A stretch of 64,000 bases of DNA. Origin: Candidatus Rhodoferax mariagerensis (lineage in GTDB: Bacteria > Pseudomonadota > Gammaproteobacteria > Burkholderiales > Burkholderiaceae_C). This document shows positions 32,723 through 40,775 of the stretch, in pieces. The position numbers and the translations under genes were made by a program. A model generated the notes under the pieces. It worked only from the letters and a program-made list of their open reading frames with translations, was not told the origin of the DNA and ran no database searches. Positions within the stretch are counted from its first letter, which is position 1. Every line of letters begins with the position of its first letter. The stretch spans positions 248,001-312,000 of the forward strand of contig JADKAW010000038.1 in assembly GCA_016719055.1 (NCBI GenBank), given 5' to 3'.

Positions 32723-34681
32723 ATGTCAGCAACCACAGAAGCCCCTGCCGTTCAGGCACTGAACTTTCGCCGTTTTAAAGACGGCGATAGCAAGGTGAAG
32801 TCACTCCAAAAAGACATTTTTGATGCGGGTCACTCACACAAATGCCCCACCTACATCCAGAGTACTCCCCCTTGCCAGGGCAGTTGCCCAGCCGGTGAAG
32901 ATATCCGTGGCTACCTGAACATCGTGCGTGGGGTCGAAAAACCGCCAACAGGCATGAAGTGGCAAGAGTATGCATTTCGCCGTCTGACGGAAGCCAACCC
33001 GTTTCCCTCGGTCATGGGCCGCGTTTGCCCGGCACCCTGTGAATCAGGTTGCAACCGAAACCAACTTGAAGATTTTGTCGGCATCAATAGCGTTGAGCAT
33101 TTTTTAGGTGACTACGCTGTCCACAACAAGCTAGCCTACAACAAACCCACCAACCAGACTGGCAAGACGGTCGCGGTGATCGGTGGTGGACCCGCTGGCT
33201 TGTCGGCTGCTTACCAACTTGCATTGAAGGGCCATTCGGTGACCCTCTTCGACGAACGCGCTGAACTCGGCGGCATGATGCGATATGGCATTCCTGGGTT
33301 CCGCACACCACGTGATGTGCTGGATGCAGAAATCCAGCGCATTCTGGATTTGGGTGTGACTGCCCGGCTGAACTGCCGTATTGGCACTGACATCACGATG
33401 GCCCAGATCCGCACCGACTTTAACGCGGTATTTCTGGGCCTGGGTGCTCAGGCTGGCCGCGCGTTGCCGGTTGACGGGTCTGATGCACCTAACGTTGTGA
33501 CCGCAACCGCATTTCTGAAGGCTTTTAACGATGGCCGTCTGCGTCATGTCGGCAAACGTGTGGTGGTAGTTGGTGGTGGTGACACCTCGATTGACGTCGC
33601 AACAGTTGCGCGTCGTCTGGGCCACATTGACAAGATTCATGAGTCTGATCGACCTGAAAATGTGATCGGTGGCAACATGGCGCATGACGTTGCAGAAGCT
33701 TCCGTGCGTCAGGGCGCTGAAGTGACTCTGACTTCCATTTTTGCAGTGGAAAAGATGCAGGCCAGTCGCCATGAGGTGGAGCACGCCCAGTCTGAAGGCA
33801 TCACTATTCGCGGCGGAATGGCACCCATTGGTGTGGTGCGCGATGCAAGTGGGCGCGCCATCGCACTGCGCTTGATTCAATGCGAAGCCAAGATGGTCAA
33901 TGGCCGTTTGGACATCAAGAACATCCCAGGCACCGAGGAAGACATTGAAGCCGACCTGATTGTGTCGGCCATCGGGCAGGCCGTTGACTTCTCTGGTTTG
34001 GAGGAATTCAACAACGGCAAAGGTGCCATCAACAGCGACAAGAATTACCAGGTGCAGGGCCAACCGGGTGTATTTGTAGGTGGTGACGTAATTCGCCCGC
34101 ACCTCTTGACCACTGCCATTGGTCATGGCGCCATTGCAGCCGACGGTATTGATCGCTTTTTGCAAAATGAAGCGCTTGAAAAGCGGCCAAAAATCGATGT
34201 CCACGCCTTTGATCTCAAGCGCAAGATGTTGGAAAAGGGCTATACCTTTGCTGAAGCGCCCGAGCCCATGCGAGGTACATGCAACAGCAATGTGGCGATT
34301 CACAATTTTGATGACCGCTCAGACCGTTACGTGATTTCGCACAAGGAACTTTTTCTTGGCCATTTCTCCTACACAGCCCGCAATCGCCGAGGTATCACAT
34401 CTCTGACGGCGGCCGAGGCCCTGAACAACTTCCAGGAACGCCTGCAACCGCTGCTTGAGGCGCAGGCGATGGCAGAGGCCAAGCGCTGCATGAGTTGTGG
34501 CCAATGTTTTGAATGCGACAACTGCGTGGTTTACTGCCCACAAGTCGCTGTGTTCAAAGTACCCAAGGCCAAATCAACCACCGGGCGTTATGTGGATACC
34601 AATTACAGCAAGTGCATCGGCTGCCATATTTGCGCGGATGTTTGCCCCACTGGCTATATCCAGATGGGTTTGGGGGACTAA
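32723..34681 (+). CDS. dsrL: NAD(P)H:acceptor oxidoreductase DsrL
   Basis: A 652-residue GltD-like iron-sulfur flavoprotein that takes electrons released by DsrAB and reduces NAD(P)+. N-terminal cysteines occur in STPPCQGSCPAGEDIRGYL. The FAD site is AVIGGGPAGLSAAYQLA, the NAD(P) site VVVGGGDTSIDVATVARRLG. The C-terminal ferredoxin part has CMSCGQCFECDNCVVYCPQ and CIGCHICADVCPTGYI. Presence of DsrL supports the oxidising direction. The upstream AGGAG fits ATG 32723. Confidence 0.96.
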   Translation: MSATTEAPAVQALNFRRFKDGDSKVKSLQKDIFDAGHSHKCPTYIQSTPPCQGSCPAGEDIRGYLNIVRGVEKPPTGMKWQEYAFRRLTEANPFPSVMGRVCPAPCESGCNRNQLEDFVGINSVEHFLGDYAVHNKLAYNKPTNQTGKTVAVIGGGPAGLSAAYQLALKGHSVTLFDERAELGGMMRYGIPGFRTPRDVLDAEIQRILDLGVTARLNCRIGTDITMAQIRTDFNAVFLGLGAQAGRALPVDGSDAPNVVTATAFLKAFNDGRLRHVGKRVVVVGGGDTSIDVATVARRLGHIDKIHESDRPENVIGGNMAHDVAEASVRQGAEVTLTSIFAVEKMQASRHEVEHAQSEGITIRGGMAPIGVVRDASGRAIALRLIQCEAKMVNGRLDIKNIPGTEEDIEADLIVSAIGQAVDFSGLEEFNNGKGAINSDKNYQVQGQPGVFVGGDVIRPHLLTTAIGHGAIAADGIDRFLQNEALEKRPKIDVHAFDLKRKMLEKGYTFAEAPEPMRGTCNSNVAIHNFDDRSDRYVISHKELFLGHFSYTARNRRGITSLTAAEALNNFQERLQPLLEAQAMAEAKRCMSCGQCFECDNCVVYCPQVAVFKVPKAKSTTGRYVDTNYSKCIGCHICADVCPTGYIQMGLGD

Positions 34682-34685
34682 GCCC

Positions 34686-35138
34686 ATGTCGCTTTGCACT
34701 GTCTTTTCAACAGGCGTGCTTCGGCTATGGGTCTGCGCGGCGGTTTTGCTGGTCTCAAGTATGGGCGTGCAGGCACAAAGCGCTGGCAATGGGCGTGTTC
34801 CAAAGCCAATCATCGAACCAGCGCGCGGCGGTCAGTGTGTCGAAAGCCCCGACATTATGCGCCGCAATCATATGTTGTTGTTAAAACACCAGCGGGTGGA
34901 TACCTTGCGCGGAGGAATCCGTACTGGAAAATACAGTCTTCAAGCTTGTATTGAATGTCACGCGAGCCAGAAGACCAACAGTGTGAGCGCCGCCGACACC
35001 AATTTCTGCCAGAGCTGCCACAGCTATGCAGCCGTCTCGCTGGACTGTTTTGGTTGTCATGCCAACAAGCCGGCCGGGGCGTCAGCGCAGGTGGCGAAGA
35101 CGCAGACAGTACCCACTGCGCAGCAGGTCAAGCCATGA
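34686..35138 (+). CDS. dsrJ: Periplasmic triheme cytochrome c DsrJ
   Basis: A 150-residue cytochrome with a Sec signal or signal anchor (hydrophobic residues 10-28, ending MGVQAQ). Three c-type haem sites are visible: CIECH (88-92), CQSCH (108-112) and CFGCH (121-125). Cys51 in RGGQCVESPDIM matches the unusual Cys haem ligand known from Allochromatium DsrJ. ATG 34686 is five bases after the dsrL stop; the frame remains open upstream within dsrL. Its stop overlaps the dsrO start (ATGA). Confidence 0.94.
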   Translation: MSLCTVFSTGVLRLWVCAAVLLVSSMGVQAQSAGNGRVPKPIIEPARGGQCVESPDIMRRNHMLLLKHQRVDTLRGGIRTGKYSLQACIECHASQKTNSVSAADTNFCQSCHSYAAVSLDCFGCHANKPAGASAQVAKTQTVPTAQQVKP

Positions 35139-35902
35139 ATTCAGATACATCTCAATCCGTTAAAGACCCCCACGCGCCAACCGCCAGTCGGCGTGGCTTT
35201 CTAGGCGTGGCTGCGGCCGGCTTGGCTGGCGTTCTGATTGCGCCAGGTGTTCGCCTGATCGAGATCGCCCAAGCTGCGCCCGCCAGTACGGGTGCTACCA
35301 GCAAGGTTCGTTGGGGTATGTTGATTGACAGTTCAAAATGCGCCAATGGGTGTACCGACTGTGTCACCGCCTGTAACACCGAGAATGGCCTCTCAGGAGG
35401 CACTTTACCGACTGATTCGCAGTGGATTCGCAAGATTGAAATCAAGGACGTGCACTCTGGCAAGGTTCAATCCTTGCCCATGATGTGCCAGCATTGTGCC
35501 GAACCGCCCTGTGTTGACGTTTGTCCGACCGGTGCCTCATTCAAGCGTGCAGACGGAATTGTCTTGGTTGACAAGCATATTTGTATCGGGTGCCGCTATT
35601 GCATGATGGCCTGCCCCTATAAAGCACGCTCATTTGTGCACTCGCCGCAAACCAACCAGAATCCAAACGTACCCAGGGGCATGGGAACAGTGGAGTCCTG
35701 CACCATGTGTGTCCATAAGGTGGACAAAGGGGGACAACCCGCCTGTGTCAGCGCATGCGCGCAAGCCGGGCACGTAGCGATCGTGTTTGGTGATCTGAAC
35801 GATCCCGACAGCGAGATATCAAAGCGTGTTGCCAGATACCCTTCTCGTCAAATCCGCGAAAACCTGAACCTCAATACTGGCGTTCGCTATTTGGGAGTCT
35901 GA
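35135..35902 (+). CDS. dsrO: Periplasmic Tat-exported ferredoxin-like subunit DsrO
   Basis: A 255-residue Fe-S subunit of DsrMKJOP. The twin-arginine signal is SRRGFLGVAAAGLAG near residues 18-32, with cleavage after AQAAPA-like sequence. Cluster motifs include CANGCTDCVTACN, CQHCAEPPCVDVCPTGA, CIGCRYCMMACPY and CTMCVHKVDKGGQPACVSAC, fitting four [4Fe-4S] clusters. The start overlaps dsrJ by four bases. Confidence 0.95.
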   Translation: MNSDTSQSVKDPHAPTASRRGFLGVAAAGLAGVLIAPGVRLIEIAQAAPASTGATSKVRWGMLIDSSKCANGCTDCVTACNTENGLSGGTLPTDSQWIRKIEIKDVHSGKVQSLPMMCQHCAEPPCVDVCPTGASFKRADGIVLVDKHICIGCRYCMMACPYKARSFVHSPQTNQNPNVPRGMGTVESCTMCVHKVDKGGQPACVSACAQAGHVAIVFGDLNDPDSEISKRVARYPSRQIRENLNLNTGVRYLGV

Positions 35903-35905
35903 AGC

Positions 35906-37129
35906 ATGAAAATTACCTTGCGGGAACTCAAGGGCAGCAGCCCCGGGTACTACACGCTTCTGGGGGGGCTAGCCTTGGTGGCTTTGATTGGCTTGGCCTC
36001 TGTCTGGTACATGGAGCATAACGGCCACATCGTCACCGGTATGAACAATGAGATCGTCTGGGGTTTACCTCACGTTTTCGCTGTCTTCCTGGTAGTGGCT
36101 GCGTCGGGCGCATTGAACGTGGCTTCGATGGCCTCCGTGTTTGGAAAGACTGAGTTCAAACCCCTGGCTCCCTTGTCAGGCATGTTGGCGATCTCATTGC
36201 TGATTGGTGGGCTGGCAGTTTTGATGCTCGATCTGGGTCGTCCAGACCGCCTGATCGTGGCAATGACCTATTACAACTTCAAGTCCATCTTTGCGCTGAA
36301 TATATTCTTGTATTCGGGTTTCACCGGATTTGTCATTGTCTACCTCTGGACCATGATGGAACATCGGATGAATCGGTTTACACCATTGGCTGGCTTGTTT
36401 GCTTTCATATGGCGAATGGCTTTGACCACTGGCACAGGGTCGATTTTCGGGTTTCTGGTTGCCCGTCAAGCCTATGACTCGGCTCTGCTGGCGCCACTTT
36501 TTATTGCCCTGTCGTTCAGCTACGGCCTGGCGGTGTTCTTGCTGGTTTTGATGGCTGCAAGTGTTGGCAGTGGTCGGCCTATAGGAGACGCCATGATGGC
36601 GCGGTTCGCCCGCTTGCAGGTGATCTTTATCTCCGCCGGACTGTACTTTGTCACCATTTATTACCTGACCAATCTCTATTTCACCCGCCATCATGCATTT
36701 GACCACTTCATTTTGCTCAGTGGCAGTGTGTACACCTACCTGTTTTGGCTGGGGCCGGTCACACTCGGTGGTGTGCTTCCTTTGGCATTGCTGTTGCACC
36801 CTCGGATCGGGCAGATGCGCCGGCGTATCGTTGCCTGTGCCAGCTTGGTTGTCGCGGGTGGCTTTGCCCAGATGTATGTCACCATCATCGGTGGGCAGGC
36901 TTTCCCGCTGGTTCTCTTTCCTGGCAAAGAGGTCAGCAGCAGTTTTTCGGATGGTGTCATCAACAGTTATTCACCAACCTTGCCAGAGTGGTTGCTAGGC
37001 TTTGGTGGCATTGCAATTGTTGGGATTATTGTTCTTCTTTCTCTAAAAGTCCTGGGCTTTTTGCCTGCTGACTTGGCAGAGGAAGATATACCTACAACAA
37101 ACAGCACGTCGCCCGCAACTGCACATTGA
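35906..37129 (+). CDS. dsrP: DsrMKJOP membrane subunit DsrP (NrfD family)
   Basis: A 407-residue polytopic quinone-interacting membrane protein with about ten helices. It matches the NrfD/HybB family: GLPHVFAVFLVVAASGALNV near the N-terminus, LGRPDRLIVAMTYYNFKSIF in the middle, and FGGIAIVGIIVLLSLKVLGF at the end. It partners DsrO and DsrJ on the periplasmic side. It starts four bases after dsrO. Confidence 0.95.
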   Translation: MKITLRELKGSSPGYYTLLGGLALVALIGLASVWYMEHNGHIVTGMNNEIVWGLPHVFAVFLVVAASGALNVASMASVFGKTEFKPLAPLSGMLAISLLIGGLAVLMLDLGRPDRLIVAMTYYNFKSIFALNIFLYSGFTGFVIVYLWTMMEHRMNRFTPLAGLFAFIWRMALTTGTGSIFGFLVARQAYDSALLAPLFIALSFSYGLAVFLLVLMAASVGSGRPIGDAMMARFARLQVIFISAGLYFVTIYYLTNLYFTRHHAFDHFILLSGSVYTYLFWLGPVTLGGVLPLALLLHPRIGQMRRRIVACASLVVAGGFAQMYVTIIGGQAFPLVLFPGKEVSSSFSDGVINSYSPTLPEWLLGFGGIAIVGIIVLLSLKVLGFLPADLAEEDIPTTNSTSPATAH

Positions 37130-37141
37130 TCTTGCCAGAAC

Positions 37142-38881
37142 ATGGCACGCGTCCTGATTTCAGCGGCCCACAAGTCGTCTGGAAAAACAACCATCACCGT
37201 TGGACTGTGCGCTGCGCTGAGTGCCAGCGGTTTGATAGTCCAGCCTTTCAAAAAGGGGCCCGACTACATCGATCCCATGTGGTTGTCGCAGGCCAGTGGA
37301 CGCGGTTGCCTGAATCTCGACCCCTATTTGTCGAGCGACGAACAGATCAGAGCGCTGTTTGGCAAATATGCCGCAACCAGCGACATCAACATCGTGGAAG
37401 GCAACAAAGGCCTTTACGACGGTCTGGCCCTGGACGGAAGCAACAGCAACGCTGCTTTGGCGCACTTGTTGGACCTGCCTGTGGTCTTGGTTCTGGATGC
37501 GCGTGGCATGACACGCGGCATCGCGCCACTGATTCTGGGCTACCAGGCGTTTGACCCACGCATTCGGATTGCGGGTGTGATTCTCAACCAACTCGGTGGC
37601 GCACGGCATGAATCCAAACTCAGGGCAGTCATTGAGCATTTCACCGACGTCAAGGTACTCGGTGCCGTGGCACATGATCCATTGCTTGGTGTTCTGGAAA
37701 GACATCTTGGCTTGATGCCAAGCCGTGAGCTCGCTGACGCGCAGGCGCTGGTACAGTCCATCGGCAAGCGCATCGCTGAGCAGGTCAATCTCACGGCATT
37801 TCTTCAAGTGGCTCAGTCTGCACCATCTGTCTCTGCTACCACGCTTGCGGCAGCACCGATCTACGCTGACAAAGATCGCCTGCGAATCGGTGTCGCCTGT
37901 GACAAGGCTTTCGGCTTTTACTACCCGGATGATCTTCAGGCACTCAGCGATGCAGGTGCTGACATTGTGCATTTTGATGCTATGACGGCGGCCCATCTTC
38001 CCGAGCTTGACGGCTTGTTTATCGGCGGAGGCTTCCCAGAAGTTTTTATGGCCGAGCTTTCTGCCAACGCCCCCATGCGTGACAGCATTCGCAACGCCGT
38101 CGAAGCCGGACTGCCGGTCTACGCTGAATGTGGCGGGCTGATGTATCTGGCGCGCAGCTTGAGTTGGAAAAATCAGAAATACAACATGGTGGGTGCGTTG
38201 CCGGCTGACGTGGTGATGCACCAAAAGCCCATCGGCAGAGGTTATGTATCGCTTAAGCTCACCGCCGATGCGCCATGGCAATCAGGTGATGGTTCAGGCG
38301 CGGTCCGTGGGCATGAGTTTCATTACTCCAGCTTGGAGAATGTGGCGCCGGATGTCAAGTTCGCCTATGAGGTAACCCGTGGTCACGGTGTAGATGGACA
38401 ACACGATGGACTGGTTTATCGCAATGTGCTCGCCTCGTACACGCACCTGCGCACTCGGGCAGGTTCCAATTGGGTGCCGGCCTTTGCCGCTTTTGTGCGC
38501 TCAGTCAAACTGTCCAAGCAAACCCATAGTCCCACCGTTGAGCAGTTTCATGTGCGTGTCATGGATCAGTCGATTGCCACCGATTCAGAAGGTTACCTTA
38601 TTCATGTCAACCAATGGTCAGAAGACTTCGCCCTGGCGCGCGCGCAGCTCGAAGGGCTTGAACTGACTGACGCCCATTGGGAGGTCATCTATTTCCTCAG
38701 GGACTATTACGCTGCGCATCAGGTTCAGGCACAGGTGCGTTCTATGATTACACATTTCGCGGAAACTTGGGGGCCTGAGCGCGCCAGCAATCACAACTTG
38801 CACGCCATGTTCCCCGTCGGCGGACCGCAAAAACAAGGCAATCGTCTCGCTGGCTTATGGAAAACCAAAGGCGAGCATTAA
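37142..38881 (+). CDS. dsrN: Siroheme amidase DsrN (CbiA-like) with C-terminal DsrC-like domain
   Basis: DsrN is a cobyrinic acid a,c-diamide synthase-type glutamine amidotransferase that amidates siroheme for DsrAB. The ATPase half shows LISAAHKSSGKTTITVGLCA and KKGPDYIDPMW. The glutaminase half has GLPVYAECGGLMYLARSL with the nucleophilic Cys, and GHEFHYSS. The domain normally ends near VPAFAAFVRSV (about residue 455). Here the frame continues to 579 with an entire DsrC-like domain from about 474 (EGYLIHVNQWSEDFALARA, ELTDAHWEVIYFLRDYYAAH, HAMFPVGGPQKQGNRLAG). It has no C-terminal cysteines. The fusion is unusual. Confidence 0.93.
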   Translation: MARVLISAAHKSSGKTTITVGLCAALSASGLIVQPFKKGPDYIDPMWLSQASGRGCLNLDPYLSSDEQIRALFGKYAATSDINIVEGNKGLYDGLALDGSNSNAALAHLLDLPVVLVLDARGMTRGIAPLILGYQAFDPRIRIAGVILNQLGGARHESKLRAVIEHFTDVKVLGAVAHDPLLGVLERHLGLMPSRELADAQALVQSIGKRIAEQVNLTAFLQVAQSAPSVSATTLAAAPIYADKDRLRIGVACDKAFGFYYPDDLQALSDAGADIVHFDAMTAAHLPELDGLFIGGGFPEVFMAELSANAPMRDSIRNAVEAGLPVYAECGGLMYLARSLSWKNQKYNMVGALPADVVMHQKPIGRGYVSLKLTADAPWQSGDGSGAVRGHEFHYSSLENVAPDVKFAYEVTRGHGVDGQHDGLVYRNVLASYTHLRTRAGSNWVPAFAAFVRSVKLSKQTHSPTVEQFHVRVMDQSIATDSEGYLIHVNQWSEDFALARAQLEGLELTDAHWEVIYFLRDYYAAHQVQAQVRSMITHFAETWGPERASNHNLHAMFPVGGPQKQGNRLAGLWKTKGEH

Positions 38882-38899
38882 TCTTTTTAGGAGACCACT

Positions 38900-39277
38900 A
38901 TGTTTTCACTCACAAGCGCTGCAGCGCAGCAAATTCAGTTGGCAGCCCAGTCCAGCAGCGCCGAACATATGGCCCTGAGGCTGGCAGTCAAAATCGACAG
39001 CGACGGCAGCCTTCAATATGGCATGGGTTTTGATGACCCTGATGACGAGGACCTCAAACTCGATATAGAGGGCGTGAACATTGTTATTGGCGCTGAGCAT
39101 CAACCGCTGCTGGAAGAAACAATCCTCGATTTCGTCGAACTCGAACCTGGTGAGTTTAATTTCATCTTTGTTGATGGTCGCCAAACCGGTGGTGTGACTA
39201 CCGGTGGTTGCTCAACGGGTGGCTGCAGTAGCGGTGGTTGTGGTAGTAGTAGTAGTAAGGGTGGGGGTTGTCATTGA
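38900..39277 (+). CDS. dsrR: IscA-like protein DsrR with Cys/Gly-rich tail
   Basis: DsrR is an A-type scaffold relative without the cluster-binding cysteines, implicated in translational control of dsrE in Allochromatium. The fold core is MFSLTSAAAQQIQLAA and MGFDDPDDEDLKLDIEGVN; the IscA Cys positions are not conserved. The 125-residue protein is longer than usual because of a tail of Gly, Ser, Cys and a final His (GGCSTGGCSSGGCGSSSS, then KGGGCH), with four cysteines. A short run of AGT triplets encodes the serines. The stop overlaps cobA. Confidence 0.88.
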   Translation: MFSLTSAAAQQIQLAAQSSSAEHMALRLAVKIDSDGSLQYGMGFDDPDDEDLKLDIEGVNIVIGAEHQPLLEETILDFVELEPGEFNFIFVDGRQTGGVTTGGCSTGGCSSGGCGSSSSKGGGCH

Positions 39278-40056
39278 GTGCGAAAGAAGTTAAGGCCACT
39301 TCCAGTGGCTGCGTTTACTTGATCGGGGCCGGTCCTGGCGATCCTGAATTATTGACACTTCGGGCGGCGCGTTTGCTGCAGCGCGCTGATGTCGTGGTGT
39401 ACGACAACCTGGTTTCTGCTGACGTGCTGGATTTTCTGCCAGCTGGTGCTGAGCGCATTTACGCGGGCAAGCGCCGCAATGAGCACACCATGCGACAAGA
39501 ACAGATCAATGCGCTGTTGGTCAAGCTTGCCGGCGAAGGCAAGCGGGTGGTTCGCCTAAAAGGCGGCGATCCGTTTATCTTTGGACGCGGGGGCGAAGAA
39601 CTCCAAACCCTGGCGGCGCATGGCGTGAGTTTTGAGGTAATACCTGGCGTCACGGCTGCTTCTGGCGTATCGAGTTATGCGGGAATTCCGCTGACCCACC
39701 GGAACTATGCCCAAACCTGTCTATTTGTCACCGGACATCTGAAAGACGGCACTGCCGATTTGGATTGGCACAGCTTGGTAAGACCCAATCAAACCGTTGT
39801 GATTTATATGGGTTTGAGCGGACTCCCGGATATTTGCCAGCGCATGGTTCACCATGGTGCACCCACCGATTTGCCGGTTGCAGTTGTCCAGGATGGCAGT
39901 ACTAAAACACAAAAAGTGGTAACCGGCACGTTGAGTACGATTGCTGAGCGGGTATCGGCACAGAAGCTTAAGTCACCTAGTCTGACAATCATTGGGAACG
40001 TCGTCAAACTTCACGCAGAACTTGCCTGGTTCAAGACCGTAGCATCATCCGCGTAG
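39274..40056 (+). CDS. cobA: Uroporphyrinogen-III C-methyltransferase (siroheme synthesis)
   Basis: SUMT makes precorrin-2 from uroporphyrinogen III, the first step to siroheme, the cofactor that DsrN modifies for DsrAB. The 260-residue protein has VYLIGAGPGDPELLTLRAAR, VVVYDNLVSADVLDFLP, RLKGGDPFIFGRGGEEL and PGVTAASGVSSYAGIPLTHR, all canonical. The likely start is TTG 39274 overlapping the dsrR stop; an in-frame TTG at 39268 is also possible. The CysG dehydrogenase/chelatase domain is absent. It closes the dsr operon. Confidence 0.93.
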   Translation: MSAKEVKATSSGCVYLIGAGPGDPELLTLRAARLLQRADVVVYDNLVSADVLDFLPAGAERIYAGKRRNEHTMRQEQINALLVKLAGEGKRVVRLKGGDPFIFGRGGEELQTLAAHGVSFEVIPGVTAASGVSSYAGIPLTHRNYAQTCLFVTGHLKDGTADLDWHSLVRPNQTVVIYMGLSGLPDICQRMVHHGAPTDLPVAVVQDGSTKTQKVVTGTLSTIAERVSAQKLKSPSLTIIGNVVKLHAELAWFKTVASSA

Positions 40057-40080
40057 GCAAAAAGTGTCTTGTGGTTCAGC

Positions 40081-40773
40081 TCAGCTTCTGATTCTCAGGC
40101 TGACTTCCGCATTTGGCTTGCCACCGTCTGTTTCGCTGCGAAATTCAAAAGCAAATACGGCTGCTTCCACCCGAGACTTCAGTTTGAGCTTATCCATGAT
40201 GTGATGGACGTGCAGTTTGACCGTGTTATGACTAATGTCGAGCGCTTTGGCAATCACTTTGTTGCTTTGACCATGCGCCACATGGTTCAACACCTCGCGC
40301 TCGCGCTCGGTCAATGACGCCACCAGATCCCCCCTGACCGACACCTTTGGGCCAGACTGCAGTAACTGCGCCAACTTGAGTGTCATGGCAGAGGCAACGA
40401 CCATTTCGCCGCGGGCTGCGCGGCCAATGGCATCGATCATTTCCTCCGGCTCCATGTCTTTGAGAAGATAGCCTCGTGCGCCGGCCCTTAGGGCGGCAGA
40501 CAAATCCGCTTCGCTGTCACTCATGGTGAGGATGACCACCGGAGTATCGCACCCCTGGGATCGCACCTGCCGCAATAGGCTCAAACCATCCGACGTAACC
40601 AAGCGGAGATCAAACACGGCCAAATCAGGTTGATGCTCACGCAACATCGGCAAAACCAGATCAGGATTGCCGGTGGCACCGACCACCTCCATATTGCCGC
40701 GATGAACCAACAATTCTGCAAGACCACTTCGGCACAAGGCATGGTCATCAACCAGCATCACCCGAATACTCAT
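40081..40773 (-). CDS. NarL/FixJ family response regulator
   Basis: A 230-residue two-component regulator. The receiver domain has the acidic pair in MLVDDHALCRSG (Asp9/10), the phosphoacceptor Asp55 in LAVFDLRLVTSDG and the Lys in GYLLKDMEPEE. The C-terminal LuxR-type HTH reads LTEREREVLNHVAHGQSNKV, then NTVKLHVHHIMDKLKLKSR. ATG 40773 follows the kinase stop by two bases, so the pair is co-expressed. Its position between dsr and soe, and the NarL-like box arrays before tusA, dsrA and soeA, make it the likely activator of all three. Confidence 0.92.
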   Translation of the reverse strand: MSIRVMLVDDHALCRSGLAELLVHRGNMEVVGATGNPDLVLPMLREHQPDLAVFDLRLVTSDGLSLLRQVRSQGCDTPVVILTMSDSEADLSAALRAGARGYLLKDMEPEEMIDAIGRAARGEMVVASAMTLKLAQLLQSGPKVSVRGDLVASLTEREREVLNHVAHGQSNKVIAKALDISHNTVKLHVHHIMDKLKLKSRVEAAVFAFEFRSETDGGKPNAEVSLRIRS

Positions 40774-40775
40774 GC

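Noticed and set aside
33131..34303. A 390-codon open frame on the minus strand
   Set aside because: It is antisense to dsrL, which has all its motifs on the plus strand; no ribosome site or recognisable domain.
37160..38281. A 373-codon open frame on the minus strand
   Set aside because: It is antisense to dsrN, whose motifs are all on the plus strand.
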